Below the pieces are notes generated by a model. It ran no database searches. It worked only from the letters and a program-made list of their open reading frames with translations, and had not been told where the DNA came from. A stretch of 59,465 bases of DNA. Source: Stenotrophomonas maltophilia (GTDB lineage Bacteria; Pseudomonadota; Gammaproteobacteria; Xanthomonadales; Xanthomonadaceae). Location: NCBI RefSeq assembly GCF_004684085.1, contig NZ_SRHZ01000075.1:1-59465 (forward strand), written 5' to 3'. Below, in pieces: positions 7,381 through 18,412 of the stretch. The position numbers and the translations under genes were made by a program. Positions within the stretch are counted from its first letter, which is position 1. Every line of letters starts with the position of its first letter.

Positions 7381-7418
7381 GGCCGGCACGTCCCCAAGAC
7401 GACCGGCCGTTCTTTTTT
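7381..7418 (+). terminator. Second terminator-like hairpin before ilvC
   Basis: GGCCGG (7381-7386) pairs with CCGGCC (7403-7408) and, inside it, CGTC (7389-7392) with GACG (7398-7401). GTTC and six T residues follow (7413-7418). It begins three bases after the stop codon of the Thr-rich ORF and ends 25 bases before ilvC. A competing pairing GTGCC (7335-7339) with GGCAC (7385-7389) is possible but short. Confidence 0.65.
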
Positions 7419-7443
7419 CTTCCCACCGCAAGGAACCTCCCCC

Positions 7444-8418
7444 ATGAGCACCAACGACCTGCCCCAGACCAAGATCGCTGTCATCGGCTACGGCAGCCAG
7501 GGCCGCGCCCACGCGCTGAACCTGCGTGAATCCGGCTTCGATGTGGTGGTAGGCCTGCGTCCGGGCGGCCCCACCGAGGTCAAGGCGCAGGCCGACGGCT
7601 TCACCGTGAAAGCACCGGCCGATGCGGTGAAGGACGCCGACCTGGTCGCCGTGCTGACCCCGGACATGGTGCAGAAGAAGCTCTACGACGATGTGCTGGC
7701 ACCCAACATGAAACAGGGCGCGGTGCTGCTGTTCGCGCATGGCTTGAACGTGCACTTCGACATGATCAAGCCGCGCGAGGACCTTGATGTCGTGCTGGTC
7801 GCACCCAAGGGCCCCGGCGCGCTGGTGCGTCGCGAGTATGAAATCGGCCGTGGCGTGCCGTGCATCTGGGCGGTCTACCAGGACAAGAGCGGCAAGGCGG
7901 CCGAGTTCGCGCTGGCTTACGCCGGCGGACTGGGCGGTGCACGCGCCAACCTGATCCAGACCACCTTCAAGGAAGAGACCGAAACCGATCTGTTCGGCGA
8001 ACAGGCGGTGCTGTGCGGCGGCGCTTCGGCGCTGGTGCAGGCCGGTTTCGAGACCCTGGTCGAAGCCGGCTACCAGCCGGAAATCGCCTACTACGAAGTG
8101 CTGCACGAACTGAAGCTGATCGTCGACCTGTTCTATGAGGGCGGCATCTCGCGCATGTTGGAGTTCATCTCCGAGACCGCGCAGTACGGCGACTACGTCA
8201 GCGGCCCGCGGGTGATCGACGCCGGCACCAAGGCGCGCATGAAGGAAGTACTGAAGGACATCCAGGACGGCACCTTCACCAAGAACTGGGTGGCCGAATA
8301 CGAAGCAGGCCTGCCGAACTACAACAAGTTCAAGCAGGCCGACCTGGAGCACCCGATCGAGAAGGTGGGCAAGGAACTGCGCGCCAAGATGGTCTGGTTG
8401 CAAGGACAGGCCGCGTAA
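7444..8418 (+). CDS. ilvC: Ketol-acid reductoisomerase
   Basis: Converts acetolactate or acetohydroxybutyrate to the dihydroxy-acid using NADPH, the second common step to Val, Leu and Ile. The 324-residue protein is the short class I form. The Rossmann motif [17 protein letters not shown] is near residues 14-30, HGLN near 100, and the Mg-binding region ETDLFGEQ followed by [18 protein letters not shown] lies further on. AAGGAA precedes the ATG by eight bases. It is the first structural gene after the leader region and heads the long ilv-leu operon. Confidence 0.97.
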   Translation: MSTNDLPQTKIAVIGYGSQGRAHALNLRESGFDVVVGLRPGGPTEVKAQADGFTVKAPADAVKDADLVAVLTPDMVQKKLYDDVLAPNMKQGAVLLFAHGLNVHFDMIKPREDLDVVLVAPKGPGALVRREYEIGRGVPCIWAVYQDKSGKAAEFALAYAGGLGGARANLIQTTFKEETETDLFGEQAVLCGGASALVQAGFETLVEAGYQPEIAYYEVLHELKLIVDLFYEGGISRMLEFISETAQYGDYVSGPRVIDAGTKARMKEVLKDIQDGTFTKNWVAEYEAGLPNYNKFKQADLEHPIEKVGKELRAKMVWLQGQAA

Positions 8419-8456
8419 CCACGCGGCCTCCCCCACCCGCTTTGCAAGGTTCCCCC

Positions 8457-10193
8457 ATGAACTCTTCCACACACCGCAGCGCGCCAGCCAACGGCGCGCG
8501 CTGGCTGACCCAGGCGCTGGAAGCCGAAGGCGTCCGCACGTTGTTCGGTTATCCCGGCGGCACCATCATGCCGTTCTACGACGCGCTGGTGGATTCGTCG
8601 CTGAAGCACATCCTGGTCCGCCATGAGCAGGGCGCGGCACTGGCCGCCAATGGCTTCGCACGCGCCAGCAACCAGGTTGGCGTCTGCGTGGCCACCTCCG
8701 GCCCGGGCGCCTCGAACCTGGTCACCGGCATCGCCGACGCGATGCTGGATTCGGTGCCGATGGTCTGCATCACCGGCCAGGTCGCCACCCCGCTGCTGGG
8801 CACCGATGCCTTCCAGGAGCTGGATGTGTTCGGCCTGACGATGCCGATCGTCAAGCACAGCTGGCTGGTGCGCAGCGTTGACGACCTGCCGCGCGTGGTC
8901 GCCGATGCCTTCCGCATCGCCCGCGAAGGCCGGCCCGGCCCGGTGCTGATCGACCTGCCCAAGGACGTGCAGCTGGCCGATGCGAGCCATCTGCCGGCGC
9001 ACGTGCCGAGCAGCGTCGAACCACCGCCTGCCCCCGCCGAAGCTGCCATCGCCGAAGCCATCGCCGCACTGGCGGCGGCCGAGAAGCCGGTGGTCTACGC
9101 CGGTGGTGGCATCGCACTGGGCGATGCCGTGCAGGACCTGCGTGACTTCGTCGAGGCCAGCGCCATCCCCACGGTGATGACCCTGCGTGGACTGGGCGCA
9201 CTGCCGGCCAACCACCCGCAGTCGCTGGGCATGCTGGGCATGCACGGCACCCGTGCCGCCAATATGGCCGTGCAGGAAAGCGACCTGCTGCTGGTGCTGG
9301 GTGCACGCTTCGATGATCGCGCCACCGGCAAGCTGGCCGAGTTCGCGCCGTTCGCACGTGTCGTCCATATCGATGCGGACGCCTACGAGATCTCCAAGCT
9401 GCGCAGTGCCGATGTCGCCGTACCCGGCAATGTCGGCCATGCCATCCGCGCCCTGCGTGCGGCCTTCCCCTCCCCCAAGGCCCACCAGGACGCATGGCGC
9501 AAGCGCTGCGCGCAGCATCGCGAACGCTTCACTGCGCGTTACGACGCGCCCGGCCAGCACATCTACGCACCTGCGCTGCTGAAGCGCTTGAGCGAGCTGG
9601 CGCCGGCCGATGCGGTGATCGCCTGCGATGTCGGCCAGCACCAGATGTGGGTGGCCCAGCATTGCCGCTTCAACCACCCGCGCAACCATCTGACCAGCGG
9701 CGCGCTGGGCACCATGGGCTTCGGCCTGCCGGCCGCGATGGGCGCGCAGTTCGCCTGTCCCGATCGCACCGTGGTGCTGGTGTCCGGCGATGGCAGCTTC
9801 ATGATGAACGTGCAGGAGCTGGTCACCATCGCCCGCTGCCGCCTGCCGGTGAAGATCGTGCTGCTGGACAACAGTTCGCTGGGCATGGTGCGGCAGTGGC
9901 AGGAGCTGTTCTTCGCCGAGCGCTACAGCGAGATCGACCTGTCCGACAACCCGGACTTCGTGGCACTGGCCAAGGTGTTCGGCATTGCCGCGACCCGCAT
10001 CGATGCACGCGATGACGTCGAAGGTGGACTGGCCGCGCTGCTGGCCGAACCGGGCCCGGCGCTGCTGCACGTGGCCATCGATGCACGCGCCAACGTGTGG
10101 CCGCTGGTGCCGCCAAACACCGCCAACAGCACGATGCTGGAAAGCAACCCCGCCCATGCCCGCCAGGAGATCCCCAATGCAATACCGGCTTGA
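8457..10193 (+). CDS. ilvG: Acetolactate synthase, large catalytic subunit (ilvG type)
   Basis: Thiamine-diphosphate enzyme condensing pyruvate with pyruvate or 2-oxobutyrate. The 578-residue product has the order of the family: N-terminal pyrimidine-binding domain (LFGYPGGTIMPFYDAL, RHEQGAA with the catalytic Glu), central domain, and the C-terminal ThDP site GDGSFMMNVQELVTIARC followed by VKIVLLDNSSLGMVRQWQ. The ATG at 8457 follows AAGG; an in-frame start at 8442 would add only MQGSP. The 3' end overlaps ilvM by 17 bases, which suggests coupled translation of the two subunits. Confidence 0.96.
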   Translation: MNSSTHRSAPANGARWLTQALEAEGVRTLFGYPGGTIMPFYDALVDSSLKHILVRHEQGAALAANGFARASNQVGVCVATSGPGASNLVTGIADAMLDSVPMVCITGQVATPLLGTDAFQELDVFGLTMPIVKHSWLVRSVDDLPRVVADAFRIAREGRPGPVLIDLPKDVQLADASHLPAHVPSSVEPPPAPAEAAIAEAIAALAAAEKPVVYAGGGIALGDAVQDLRDFVEASAIPTVMTLRGLGALPANHPQSLGMLGMHGTRAANMAVQESDLLLVLGARFDDRATGKLAEFAPFARVVHIDADAYEISKLRSADVAVPGNVGHAIRALRAAFPSPKAHQDAWRKRCAQHRERFTARYDAPGQHIYAPALLKRLSELAPADAVIACDVGQHQMWVAQHCRFNHPRNHLTSGALGTMGFGLPAAMGAQFACPDRTVVLVSGDGSFMMNVQELVTIARCRLPVKIVLLDNSSLGMVRQWQELFFAERYSEIDLSDNPDFVALAKVFGIAATRIDARDDVEGGLAALLAEPGPALLHVAIDARANVWPLVPPNTANSTMLESNPAHARQEIPNAIPA

Positions 10194-10428
10194 CCTGGTG
10201 CTGCACCCGGCCGAAGGCGCGCTGCTGCGTGTGATCGGCATGGCCGAGCGTCGCGGCTTCGCGCCGTGCGCGATCAGCGGTGCGCCGGTGGCCGCCGACG
10301 ATGGCCGCTGGCACCTGCAGCTGGTGGTCGATGGCCAGCGCCCGGCGGAAACCCTGTGCCGGCAGATGGAAAAAATCTACGACTGCGTGTCGGTGCAGAT
10401 GACCGCACTGGAAGGAGTATCCGCATGA
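10177..10428 (+). CDS. ilvM: Acetolactate synthase, small ACT-domain subunit
   Basis: An 83-residue protein starting inside the end of ilvG. The single ACT-like fold is visible as alternating strands and helices (QYRLDLVLHPAEGALLRVIG, then WHLQLVVDGQRPAETLCRQM and YDCVSVQMTAL). The size and place fit IlvM, which activates the large subunit, rather than the longer IlvN or IlvH. AGGAG lies a few bases upstream, within ilvG. Its stop overlaps the ATG of a small ORF (ATGA). Confidence 0.88.
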   Translation: MQYRLDLVLHPAEGALLRVIGMAERRGFAPCAISGAPVAADDGRWHLQLVVDGQRPAETLCRQMEKIYDCVSVQMTALEGVSA

Positions 10429-10535
10429 ATTCCCGTACCGTTTCCAACACGGTGCCGGTACGGAGGCGTCTTCTTCGCCGCTCGTGCCCGCAGGCGGTGG
10501 TCAGCAGCCATCGGGTGGCTCATGCCGGCCGCTGA
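10425..10535 (+). CDS. Small ORF between ilvM and ilvA, function unknown
   Basis: A 36-codon ORF whose ATG overlaps the ilvM stop (ATGA). It is preceded by a very good ribosome site (AAGGAG, about eight bases before the ATG). Its stop lies 14 bases inside ilvA, in another frame. The product begins MNSRTVSNTVPVRRR, is strongly basic, and resembles nothing I know. An 8-bp hairpin CCGTACCG (10433-10440) / CGGTACGG (10456-10463) lies in its first third. The likeliest role is to carry ribosomes into ilvA, which has only a modest ribosome site of its own (GGGTGG). Confidence 0.45.
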   Translation: MNSRTVSNTVPVRRRLLRRSCPQAVVSSHRVAHAGR

Positions 10536-11609
10536 TGGCAGCAAGGAAAGCGATGTTGGCGACGTAACCGTTGCCGATGTCCTGGCCGCGCAGGCACGCC
10601 TGCGCCGCTTCCTGCCGCCCACACCGCTGCATCATGCCGAACGCTTCGGCACATGGCTGAAGCTGGAAAACCTGCAGCGTACCGGCTCCTACAAGGTGCG
10701 CGGCGCGCTCAACGCATTGCTGGCTGCGCGCGAACGCGGCGACACCCGGCCGGTGATCTGTGCCTCGGCCGGCAACCATGCCCAGGGCGTTGCCTGGGCT
10801 GCCTATCGCCTGGACGTGCCGGCCATCACCGTGATGCCCCACGGCGCCCCGGCAACCAAGATCGCCGGCGTCGCTCATTGGGGCGCGACCGTGCGCCAGT
10901 ACGGCACCAGCTATGACGAAGCCTATGCCTTCGCCGTCGAACTGGCGCAACGCCACGGTTACCGCTTCCTGTCCGCGTTCGACGACGCCGACGTGATCGC
11001 CGGCCAGGGCACGGTCGGCATCGAGCTGGCAGCACACGCACCGGACGTGGTGATCGTGCCGATCGGCGGCGGTGGCCTGGCCTCCGGCGTTGCACTGGCA
11101 CTGAAATCACAGGGCGTGCGCGTGATCGGCGCGCAGGTGGAAGGCGTCGACTCGATGGCACGCGCGATCCGCGGCGACGTGCGCGAGATCGCCCCCGTCG
11201 CCTCGCTGGCTGACGGCGTACGGGTGAAGATCCCGGGCTTCCTGACGCGACGCCTGTGCACCTCGCTGCTGGACGACGTGGTGATCGTGCGCGAAGCCGA
11301 GCTGCGCGAAACCCTGGTCCGGCTGGCGCTGGAAGAACACATCATCGCCGAGGGCGCCGGTGCGCTGGCGCTGGCCGCCGGCCGCCGCGTTGCCGGCCGC
11401 CGCAAATGCGCGGTGGTGTCCGGCGGGAATATCGATGCCGGTGTGCTGGCCGGCCTGCTCACCGACATCCGTCCGCGCCCGCCACGCAAACCGCGGCGAC
11501 GACGCAGCGAAACCCCGCGCTCGCCCGGCAAGGCCAGCGCCATCGCTTCTCCCACCTCTTCCCCTTCCCCCCTGCAAGCCGTCGCACACGCTGTCGAGGA
11601 GATTTCCCT

Positions 11610-11613
<4 letters not shown>
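10522..11613 (+). CDS. ilvA: Threonine dehydratase, short form without ACT domain
   Basis: PLP enzyme making 2-oxobutyrate and ammonia from threonine for isoleucine. The PLP lysine is in [13 protein letters not shown], with [11 protein letters not shown] and the glycine loop [10 protein letters not shown]. At 363 residues it has one catalytic domain and then a low-complexity tail (from about residue 315, rich in Arg, Pro and Ser) instead of the C-terminal ACT regulatory domains of classical IlvA. In this respect it resembles TdcB, so Ile feedback through an ACT domain looks absent. Its place between ilvM and leuA argues for a biosynthetic role. The stop overlaps the GTG start of leuA. Confidence 0.9.
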
Positions 11614-13196
<1,583 letters not shown>

Positions 13197-13206
13197 GGAA
13201 CCCGCC

Positions 13207-13986
13207 ATGAGCGCCTTCGACACCATCACCCCGGCCAGCGCGGCTGGCCAGCAGTGGAACGCCCAGGACTATGCGATCGATGCCGGTTTCGTGCCGCTGC
13301 TCGGCGGCGCGGTATCGCGCCTGCTCGGCCCGCGCGCCGGTGAACGCATCCTCGACCTGGGCTGTGGCGATGGTGTACTCAGCACCGAACTGGCCCTGAG
13401 CGGCGCGCGCATCCACGGCGTGGATGCTTCGCCGGAGCTGGTGATCGCCGCCCGCGCACGCGGCGTCGACGCGCAGGTGATGGACGGCCATGCGATGTCC
13501 TTCAACAGTGAGTTCGATGCGGTGTTCAGCAACGCCGCACTGCACTGGATGGGCCACCCCGATCAGGTCATGGAGGGCGTGCGTCGCGCACTGCGCCCCG
13601 GTGGCCGCTTTGTCGCCGAGTTTGGTGGCCACGGCAACGTGGCCACGATCATCGCGGCGGTGCAGGCCGCACGCGTGGCCCACGGCCACGGCGCCAGCGC
13701 GTTCCAGTGGTACTTCCCCACTGCGGACGCCTACGCTGACCGCCTGCGCCAGCATGGCTTCCAGGTTCAACTGATCGAGTGCACGCCACGCCCGACCGCA
13801 CTGCCGACCGGCGTGGCCGGCTGGCTGCGGGTATTCGCCGCACCGCTGCTGGACGATCTGCCGGCGGAGACACGCGCTACCGTGCGCGAGGCCGCCACCG
13901 CGTTGCTGGCCGATCTGCCACGCAATGCCGCCGGCCAGCCACTGGCCGACTACGTGCGCCTGCGCGTGCTCGCCCGCCGTCGCTGA
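13207..13986 (+). CDS. Class I SAM-dependent methyltransferase, trans-aconitate methyltransferase-like
   Basis: A 259-residue methyltransferase. Motif I is ILDLGCGDGVLSTELA (about 49-64), then VDASPELV, FDAVFSNAALHWM and ALRPGGRFVAEFGG. The HWM signature and overall length resemble Tam, which methylates trans-aconitate. It lies in the operon ten bases after leuA and before leuC. The yeast relative Tmt1 also methylates isopropylmalate-type leucine intermediates, so a substrate from this pathway is plausible; that is inference. GGAACCC lies just before the ATG. Confidence 0.8.
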   Translation: MSAFDTITPASAAGQQWNAQDYAIDAGFVPLLGGAVSRLLGPRAGERILDLGCGDGVLSTELALSGARIHGVDASPELVIAARARGVDAQVMDGHAMSFNSEFDAVFSNAALHWMGHPDQVMEGVRRALRPGGRFVAEFGGHGNVATIIAAVQAARVAHGHGASAFQWYFPTADAYADRLRQHGFQVQLIECTPRPTALPTGVAGWLRVFAAPLLDDLPAETRATVREAATALLADLPRNAAGQPLADYVRLRVLARRR

Positions 13987-14046
13987 CTTGACCGTTCCGC
14001 TTTCACTACTGATGTTCGCTATTTCGTACTTCTGCCAGGCATACGC

Positions 14047-15465
14047 ATGACTTCCGCACCCCGCACCCTGTACGACAAACTGTGGGACGCCCACGTGGTG
14101 GTTCCCGAATCCGACAGCGCCCCCGCCGTGCTGTACATCGACCTGCACCTGATCCACGAGGTGACCTCGCCGCAAGCGTTCACCGAGCTGCGCGAGCGTG
14201 GCCTGCCGCCGCGCCGCCCGGACCGCACCAAGGCGACGATGGACCACTCCACGCCGACCCTGCCGGCCGCTGCCGACGGCACGCTGCCCTACGCCAGCGC
14301 CGCCTCCGAAGCGCAGGTCGCCACGCTGGCGCGCAACTGCGCCGAGTACGGCATCGAGCTGTTCGACATGGCCTCGGACAACCGCGGCATCGTCCACGTG
14401 ATCGCCCCGGAGCAAGGCTTCACCCAGCCGGGCATGACCATCGTCTGCGGCGACAGCCACACTTCCACCCACGGCGCGTTCGGTTCGCTGGCCTTCGGCA
14501 TCGGCACCAGCGAAGTCGGCCATGTACTGGCCACGCAGTGCCTGCTGCAGCGCAAGGCCAAGACCTTCGCGATCACCGTTGATGGCCCGCTGGCGCCGGG
14601 CGTCGGTGCCAAGGACGTGGTCCTGCACATCATCGGCGTGATCGGCGTCAACGGCGGCACCGGCCACGTGATCGAATTCCGCGGCAGCACCATCGAAGCG
14701 ATGGACATGGAGCAGCGCATGACCTTGTGCAACATGTCGATCGAAGCGGGTGCACGTGCCGGCATGGTCGCCCCGGACCAGGTCACCTTCGACTTCGTCG
14801 CCAACACCCCGCGCGGCCCCAAGGGCGCCGACTTCGACGCCGCCGTCGCGCGCTGGCAGCAGCTGCGCAGTGATGACGGCGCACGCTTCGACAGCGAAGT
14901 GCACATCGACGCCGCCGACATCCGCCCAACCCTGACCTGGGGCACCCATCCGGGCACCGCCATCGCCGTGGACGCGCCGATCCCGGCGGCCAACGATGCC
15001 GCCGCACAGAAAGGCCTGGACTACATGCATTTCCAGGCCGGCAAGGCGCTGGCCGGCACGCCGGTGGACGTGGTGTTCGTCGGTTCGTGCACCAACGGCC
15101 GCCTGAGCGACATGCGCGAAGTGGCGCAGGTGCTGCGCGGTCGTCGCGTCGCCGACCGGGTGCGCATGCTGGTGGTCCCGGGCTCGGAGATCGTCAAGCG
15201 CGAGGCCGAGGCCGAGGGCATCCATGAGATCGTGCGTGCGGCCGGTGCCGAGTGGCGCGAGCCGGGCTGTTCGATGTGCATCGCCATGAACGGCGATCTG
15301 GTCGCTCCCGGCCAGCTGGCCGTGAGCACCAGCAACCGCAATTTCGAAGGCCGCCAAGGGCCCGGTTCGCGCACGCTGCTGGCCTCGCCGATGAGCGCGG
15401 CGTGGGCCGCGGTGAACGGGCACGTCGCTGACACCCGCGAGCTGTTCGCACAGGAGGTGGCGTGA
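14047..15465 (+). CDS. leuC: 3-Isopropylmalate dehydratase, large subunit
   Basis: Iron-sulfur aconitase-family subunit that isomerises 2- to 3-isopropylmalate together with LeuD. The 472-residue product has the expected pattern: [20 protein letters not shown], and [11 protein letters not shown], which supply the three cluster Cys residues. A 60-base gap after the methyltransferase contains TTGACC (13988-13993), which could be part of an internal promoter, but no convincing -10 is seen. The stop overlaps the leuD start (TGATG). Confidence 0.97.
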   Translation: MTSAPRTLYDKLWDAHVVVPESDSAPAVLYIDLHLIHEVTSPQAFTELRERGLPPRRPDRTKATMDHSTPTLPAAADGTLPYASAASEAQVATLARNCAEYGIELFDMASDNRGIVHVIAPEQGFTQPGMTIVCGDSHTSTHGAFGSLAFGIGTSEVGHVLATQCLLQRKAKTFAITVDGPLAPGVGAKDVVLHIIGVIGVNGGTGHVIEFRGSTIEAMDMEQRMTLCNMSIEAGARAGMVAPDQVTFDFVANTPRGPKGADFDAAVARWQQLRSDDGARFDSEVHIDAADIRPTLTWGTHPGTAIAVDAPIPAANDAAAQKGLDYMHFQAGKALAGTPVDVVFVGSCTNGRLSDMREVAQVLRGRRVADRVRMLVVPGSEIVKREAEAEGIHEIVRAAGAEWREPGCSMCIAMNGDLVAPGQLAVSTSNRNFEGRQGPGSRTLLASPMSAAWAAVNGHVADTRELFAQEVA

Positions 15466-16043
15466 TGGCCGGTTTCCGTACTCTGACCTCGTCCAGCGTG
15501 GTGCTGGCGCAGACCAACATCGACACCGACCAGATCATTCCGGCGCGGTTCCTGTCCACCACCGAACGCGCTGGTCTCGGCCGCAACGCCTTCAATGACT
15601 GGCGCTGGCAGGCCGACGGTTCGCCGGTGGCCGACTTCGCCTTCAACCAGCCGCACAACGCCGGTCGCAGCATCCTGCTGGCGGGGCGCAACTTCGGCTG
15701 CGGCTCATCGCGCGAGCATGCACCGTGGGCCCTGACCGACCTCGGCCTGCGTGCCATCGTCAGCAGCGAGATCGCCGACATCTTCCGCGGCAACTCGCTG
15801 AAGAACGGCCTGCTGCCGATCGTGCTGGACGAAGCCGACGTGCAGGCGCTGATGCAGCGCCCGGACGATGAACTGACCATCGACGTCGCCGCGCGCGAGC
15901 TGCGCACGCCCGATGGCCGCGTCTATTCCTTCCCGCTGGATGGCTTCTCGCAGACCTGCCTGCTGGAAGGTGTCGACCAGTTAGGGTATCTGTTGGGCCG
16001 TGTCCCTGAAATCGAACGTTACGAGAGTGAGCATGCACGCTGA
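15465..16043 (+). CDS. leuD: 3-Isopropylmalate dehydratase, small subunit
   Basis: A 192-residue swivel-domain partner of LeuC. Conserved features are [13 protein letters not shown] near the start, [17 protein letters not shown] and [14 protein letters not shown]. The ATG at 15465 shares its A with the leuC TGA and follows AGGAGG at good spacing; a GTG one codon earlier is also possible. The end overlaps leuB by 11 bases. Confidence 0.96.
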   Translation: MAGFRTLTSSSVVLAQTNIDTDQIIPARFLSTTERAGLGRNAFNDWRWQADGSPVADFAFNQPHNAGRSILLAGRNFGCGSSREHAPWALTDLGLRAIVSSEIADIFRGNSLKNGLLPIVLDEADVQALMQRPDDELTIDVAARELRTPDGRVYSFPLDGFSQTCLLEGVDQLGYLLGRVPEIERYESEHAR

Positions 16044-17094
16044 AATTGTTGTCCTGCCCGGTGATGGCATCGGCCCGGAAGTGGCCGCCGCTGCGGTTGC
16101 CGTCCTGAAGGCCGTCGCCGAACGCTTCAACCACAGCTTCTCCTTCAGTGAGCACGACATCGGTGGCATTGCCATCGACCGCCATGGCGAACCGCTGCCC
16201 GCCTCCACCCTGGCTGCCTGCCAGGCTGCCAGCGCAGTGCTGCTGGGCGCAGTCGGCGGCCCGAAGTGGTCCGACCCCAACGCCAAGGTGCGCCCGGAAC
16301 AGGGCCTGCTGGCGATCCGCAAGGCGCTGGGTCTGTATGCAAACCTGCGTCCGGTGCGTACCCATGAGGCCGCGCTGCACGCGTCGCCGATCAAGGCCGA
16401 GCTGCTGCAGGGCGTGGACTTCGTGGTGGTACGCGAACTGACCGGCGGCATCTACTTCGGCGACAAGACCCGCGATGCCGACAGCGCCAGCGACCTGTGC
16501 CGCTACACCGTGGCCGAGATCGAACGCGTGCTGCGCAGTGCGTTCCGCCTGGCCCAGCAGCGCCGCGGCAAGGTGACTTCGGTGGACAAGGCCAATGTGC
16601 TGGAAACCTCGCGCCTGTGGCGCGACGTCGCCGCGCGTATTGGCCGTGAAGAGTTCCCGGATGTGGCGCTGGAGCACCAGCTGGTCGACTCGATGGCCAT
16701 GCACCTGCTGGCCAAGCCGCGCGAGTACGACGTGATCGTGACCGAGAACATGTTCGGTGACATCCTCACCGACGAAGCCTCGATGCTGGCCGGTTCGCTG
16801 GGCCTGCTGCCGTCGGCCTCGCTGGGCGAACCCGGTGCGGTTGGCATCTACGAACCGATCCACGGTTCGGCGCCGGACATCGCCGGCAAGGGCATCGCCA
16901 ACCCGTACGCGACGATCTTCAGCGCGGCGATGCTGCTGCGCCACTCGCTGGGGCTGGAAGCAGAAGCCGCAGCAGTGGAAGCCGCTGTGCACGCGGTGCT
17001 GGACGATGGCGTATTCACTGCGGACCTGGCCGCCAAGGGATCGGCCGTGAGTACGGCAGCGGCGACCGATGCGGTACTGGCCAAGCTGGCCTGA
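16033..17094 (+). CDS. leuB: 3-Isopropylmalate dehydrogenase
   Basis: NAD-dependent oxidative decarboxylase, the last leucine-specific step before transamination. The 353-residue product starts [16 protein letters not shown] and has [41 protein letters not shown] and the NAD-binding end [19 protein letters not shown] start at 16033, inside leuD, rather than at the in-frame ATG at 16000, which would add an unrelated 11 residues. It is the last gene of the operon; a strong dyad follows within ten bases. Confidence 0.97.
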   Translation: MHAEIVVLPGDGIGPEVAAAAVAVLKAVAERFNHSFSFSEHDIGGIAIDRHGEPLPASTLAACQAASAVLLGAVGGPKWSDPNAKVRPEQGLLAIRKALGLYANLRPVRTHEAALHASPIKAELLQGVDFVVVRELTGGIYFGDKTRDADSASDLCRYTVAEIERVLRSAFRLAQQRRGKVTSVDKANVLETSRLWRDVAARIGREEFPDVALEHQLVDSMAMHLLAKPREYDVIVTENMFGDILTDEASMLAGSLGLLPSASLGEPGAVGIYEPIHGSAPDIAGKGIANPYATIFSAAMLLRHSLGLEAEAAAVEAAVHAVLDDGVFTADLAAKGSAVSTAAATDAVLAKLA

Positions 17095-17101
17095 TTCACG
17101 T

Positions 17102-17126
17102 GGGTGCCGGGACCTGCCCGGCACCC
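17102..17126 (+). terminator. Hairpin at the end of the ilv-leu operon
   Basis: A perfect 10-bp stem, GGGTGCCGGG / CCCGGCACCC with a five-base loop, starts eight bases after the leuB stop. Only a weak T-rich tail (GTTGTCTGT) follows, so it is either a terminator or an mRNA end-stabilising hairpin. Confidence 0.6.
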
Positions 17127-17193
17127 GTTGTCTGTCCATCGCTAACACCGGGTCCCATCCGCTCTGCTGCGGGTTGCCCGGCATGAGAACCGT

Positions 17194-18207
17194 TTAGTCC
17201 GCAGTGCTGCGCGCGTAATCACTGGCGCAACCGGCGATGACGTGGCCTTCGTCGGTGCGCATCACGATGTGCTGCGGGATCCACTTGCCAGCGCTGAACG
17301 CGACCGGCGGCAACGCGCGCTGCCAGGCGCCCTCGCCCACCTGGTGCGAGGTGTCCATGCCGGTCTGCGCAAGCACCGGCGCCACTGCAACGTCACCGAG
17401 ATCGGCACCGAAGAAACCGCCGAAGGTTACCGCGATCGTATGCGTGGATACGCCGTACACCTGCATGGGCGTCTGCATCCCGATCAGCATCAGAGGTAGT
17501 TCTTCATCGTCGACGGTGTAAATCACCTCGTTGACCGAACGGACATCCTGCGGCCATTCGAACTGCGGCTGTTCGGAAAGCCGCTGCCAGAACGCCTGCA
17601 ACCGGCGCATGCTGCCTTCGTCGGCGCGGCAGTGAATGGCATCCTGCAGGTCCTGGACGTCAACAGCCGGCACCTGACGTACGGCTGCCTTGCCATCTTT
17701 CGTGAAAGGTTTGCAGCCCAGTCGGTAGCTGTCGCCCGCGCTGCGCACAATGATCGATGTGGTGGGCGTCGACCAAAGCTCGAACGGCTCGTGCAGCGTG
17801 CTCGACTGCAGCTGCAGCCCGTATGCAGCGACGATGCGCTCGCGCTGCGCAGGGTCCAGCGCAACCGAGAACCCGAACCTGTCGGCGAACAACTGCGGCG
17901 CGTCCACACCATGGGCGGTGACCGACTGCGGCGGCGTGATGACGGTCACCCGATGATCGTCATCCTCGTCCGTCTGCTCGAATCGCCAGTCGCGCAGATA
18001 ACGCGGTCGTTCGGAAGCATCGGCATAGCGAGCCTCGCGCAAGCGGTTGACGACGGCCTGCTGGACCTCCGCACTCGCGCTGCACTCAAGTACGTCCTGC
18101 AGATCGAGCTGAAACCGCAGGGCATCGTCATCTGTCGGTTGCGCATCGGCAACGCCGCTGCTGGCAACCAGCAGCAGCGCCGAGGCGCAGGTCGTACGGA
18201 AGAACAT
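17194..18207 (-). CDS. Exported protein of unknown function
   Basis: I do not recognise this 337-residue protein. It begins with a signal peptide (MFFRTTCASALLLVASSGVA, cleavage near ADAQ), so it is probably periplasmic. The mature part is acidic to neutral with three widely spaced Cys residues (LECSAS, LGCKPF, IHCRAD) and a fourth near the end (IAGCASDYA). I start at 18207, preceded by GGAG at about ten bases; the longer in-frame ORF up to 18435 reads through a palindrome and is not credible. It is convergent with leuB and stands alone. Confidence 0.7.
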   Translation of the reverse strand: MFFRTTCASALLLVASSGVADAQPTDDDALRFQLDLQDVLECSASAEVQQAVVNRLREARYADASERPRYLRDWRFEQTDEDDDHRVTVITPPQSVTAHGVDAPQLFADRFGFSVALDPAQRERIVAAYGLQLQSSTLHEPFELWSTPTTSIIVRSAGDSYRLGCKPFTKDGKAAVRQVPAVDVQDLQDAIHCRADEGSMRRLQAFWQRLSEQPQFEWPQDVRSVNEVIYTVDDEELPLMLIGMQTPMQVYGVSTHTIAVTFGGFFGADLGDVAVAPVLAQTGMDTSHQVGEGAWQRALPPVAFSAGKWIPQHIVMRTDEGHVIAGCASDYARSTAD

Positions 18208-18291
18208 GGCAGGCACTCCGGCCCTGGAACTGCGGCTATTGTGCCCGTGAACGCCCTGATGCTGTCCGCTTGAGACAGGAAAGAACGTTGC

Positions 18292-18386
18292 CAACCTGTC
18301 GATGGTTGGGGACCAACAGTAGATCCACGCCATGCGTGGATGCGCGTATTGGAAGCCAGGAGCATCCACGCATGGCGTGGATCTAC
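18292..18386. repeat. SMAG palindromes: inverted pair plus small dyad
   Basis: CCAACC/GGTTGG at 18292-18310 precedes an inverted pair of ATCCACGCATGGCGTGGAT elements: 18319-18342 with a leading GTAG, and 18363-18386 with a trailing CTAC. The pair is set foot-outward. Confidence 0.8.
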
Positions 18387-18412
18387 TGCACGAACTCAAG
18401 CCTCGCGTGTCT

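Noticed and set aside
7291..7443. Alternative leader frame with three His and two Trp codons upstream of ilvC
   Set aside because: The frame reads Q-H-H-H-N-A-S-W-W and looks tempting, but it has no start codon between 7249 and the run and no stop before ilvC. The ATG-started Thr-rich frame is better.
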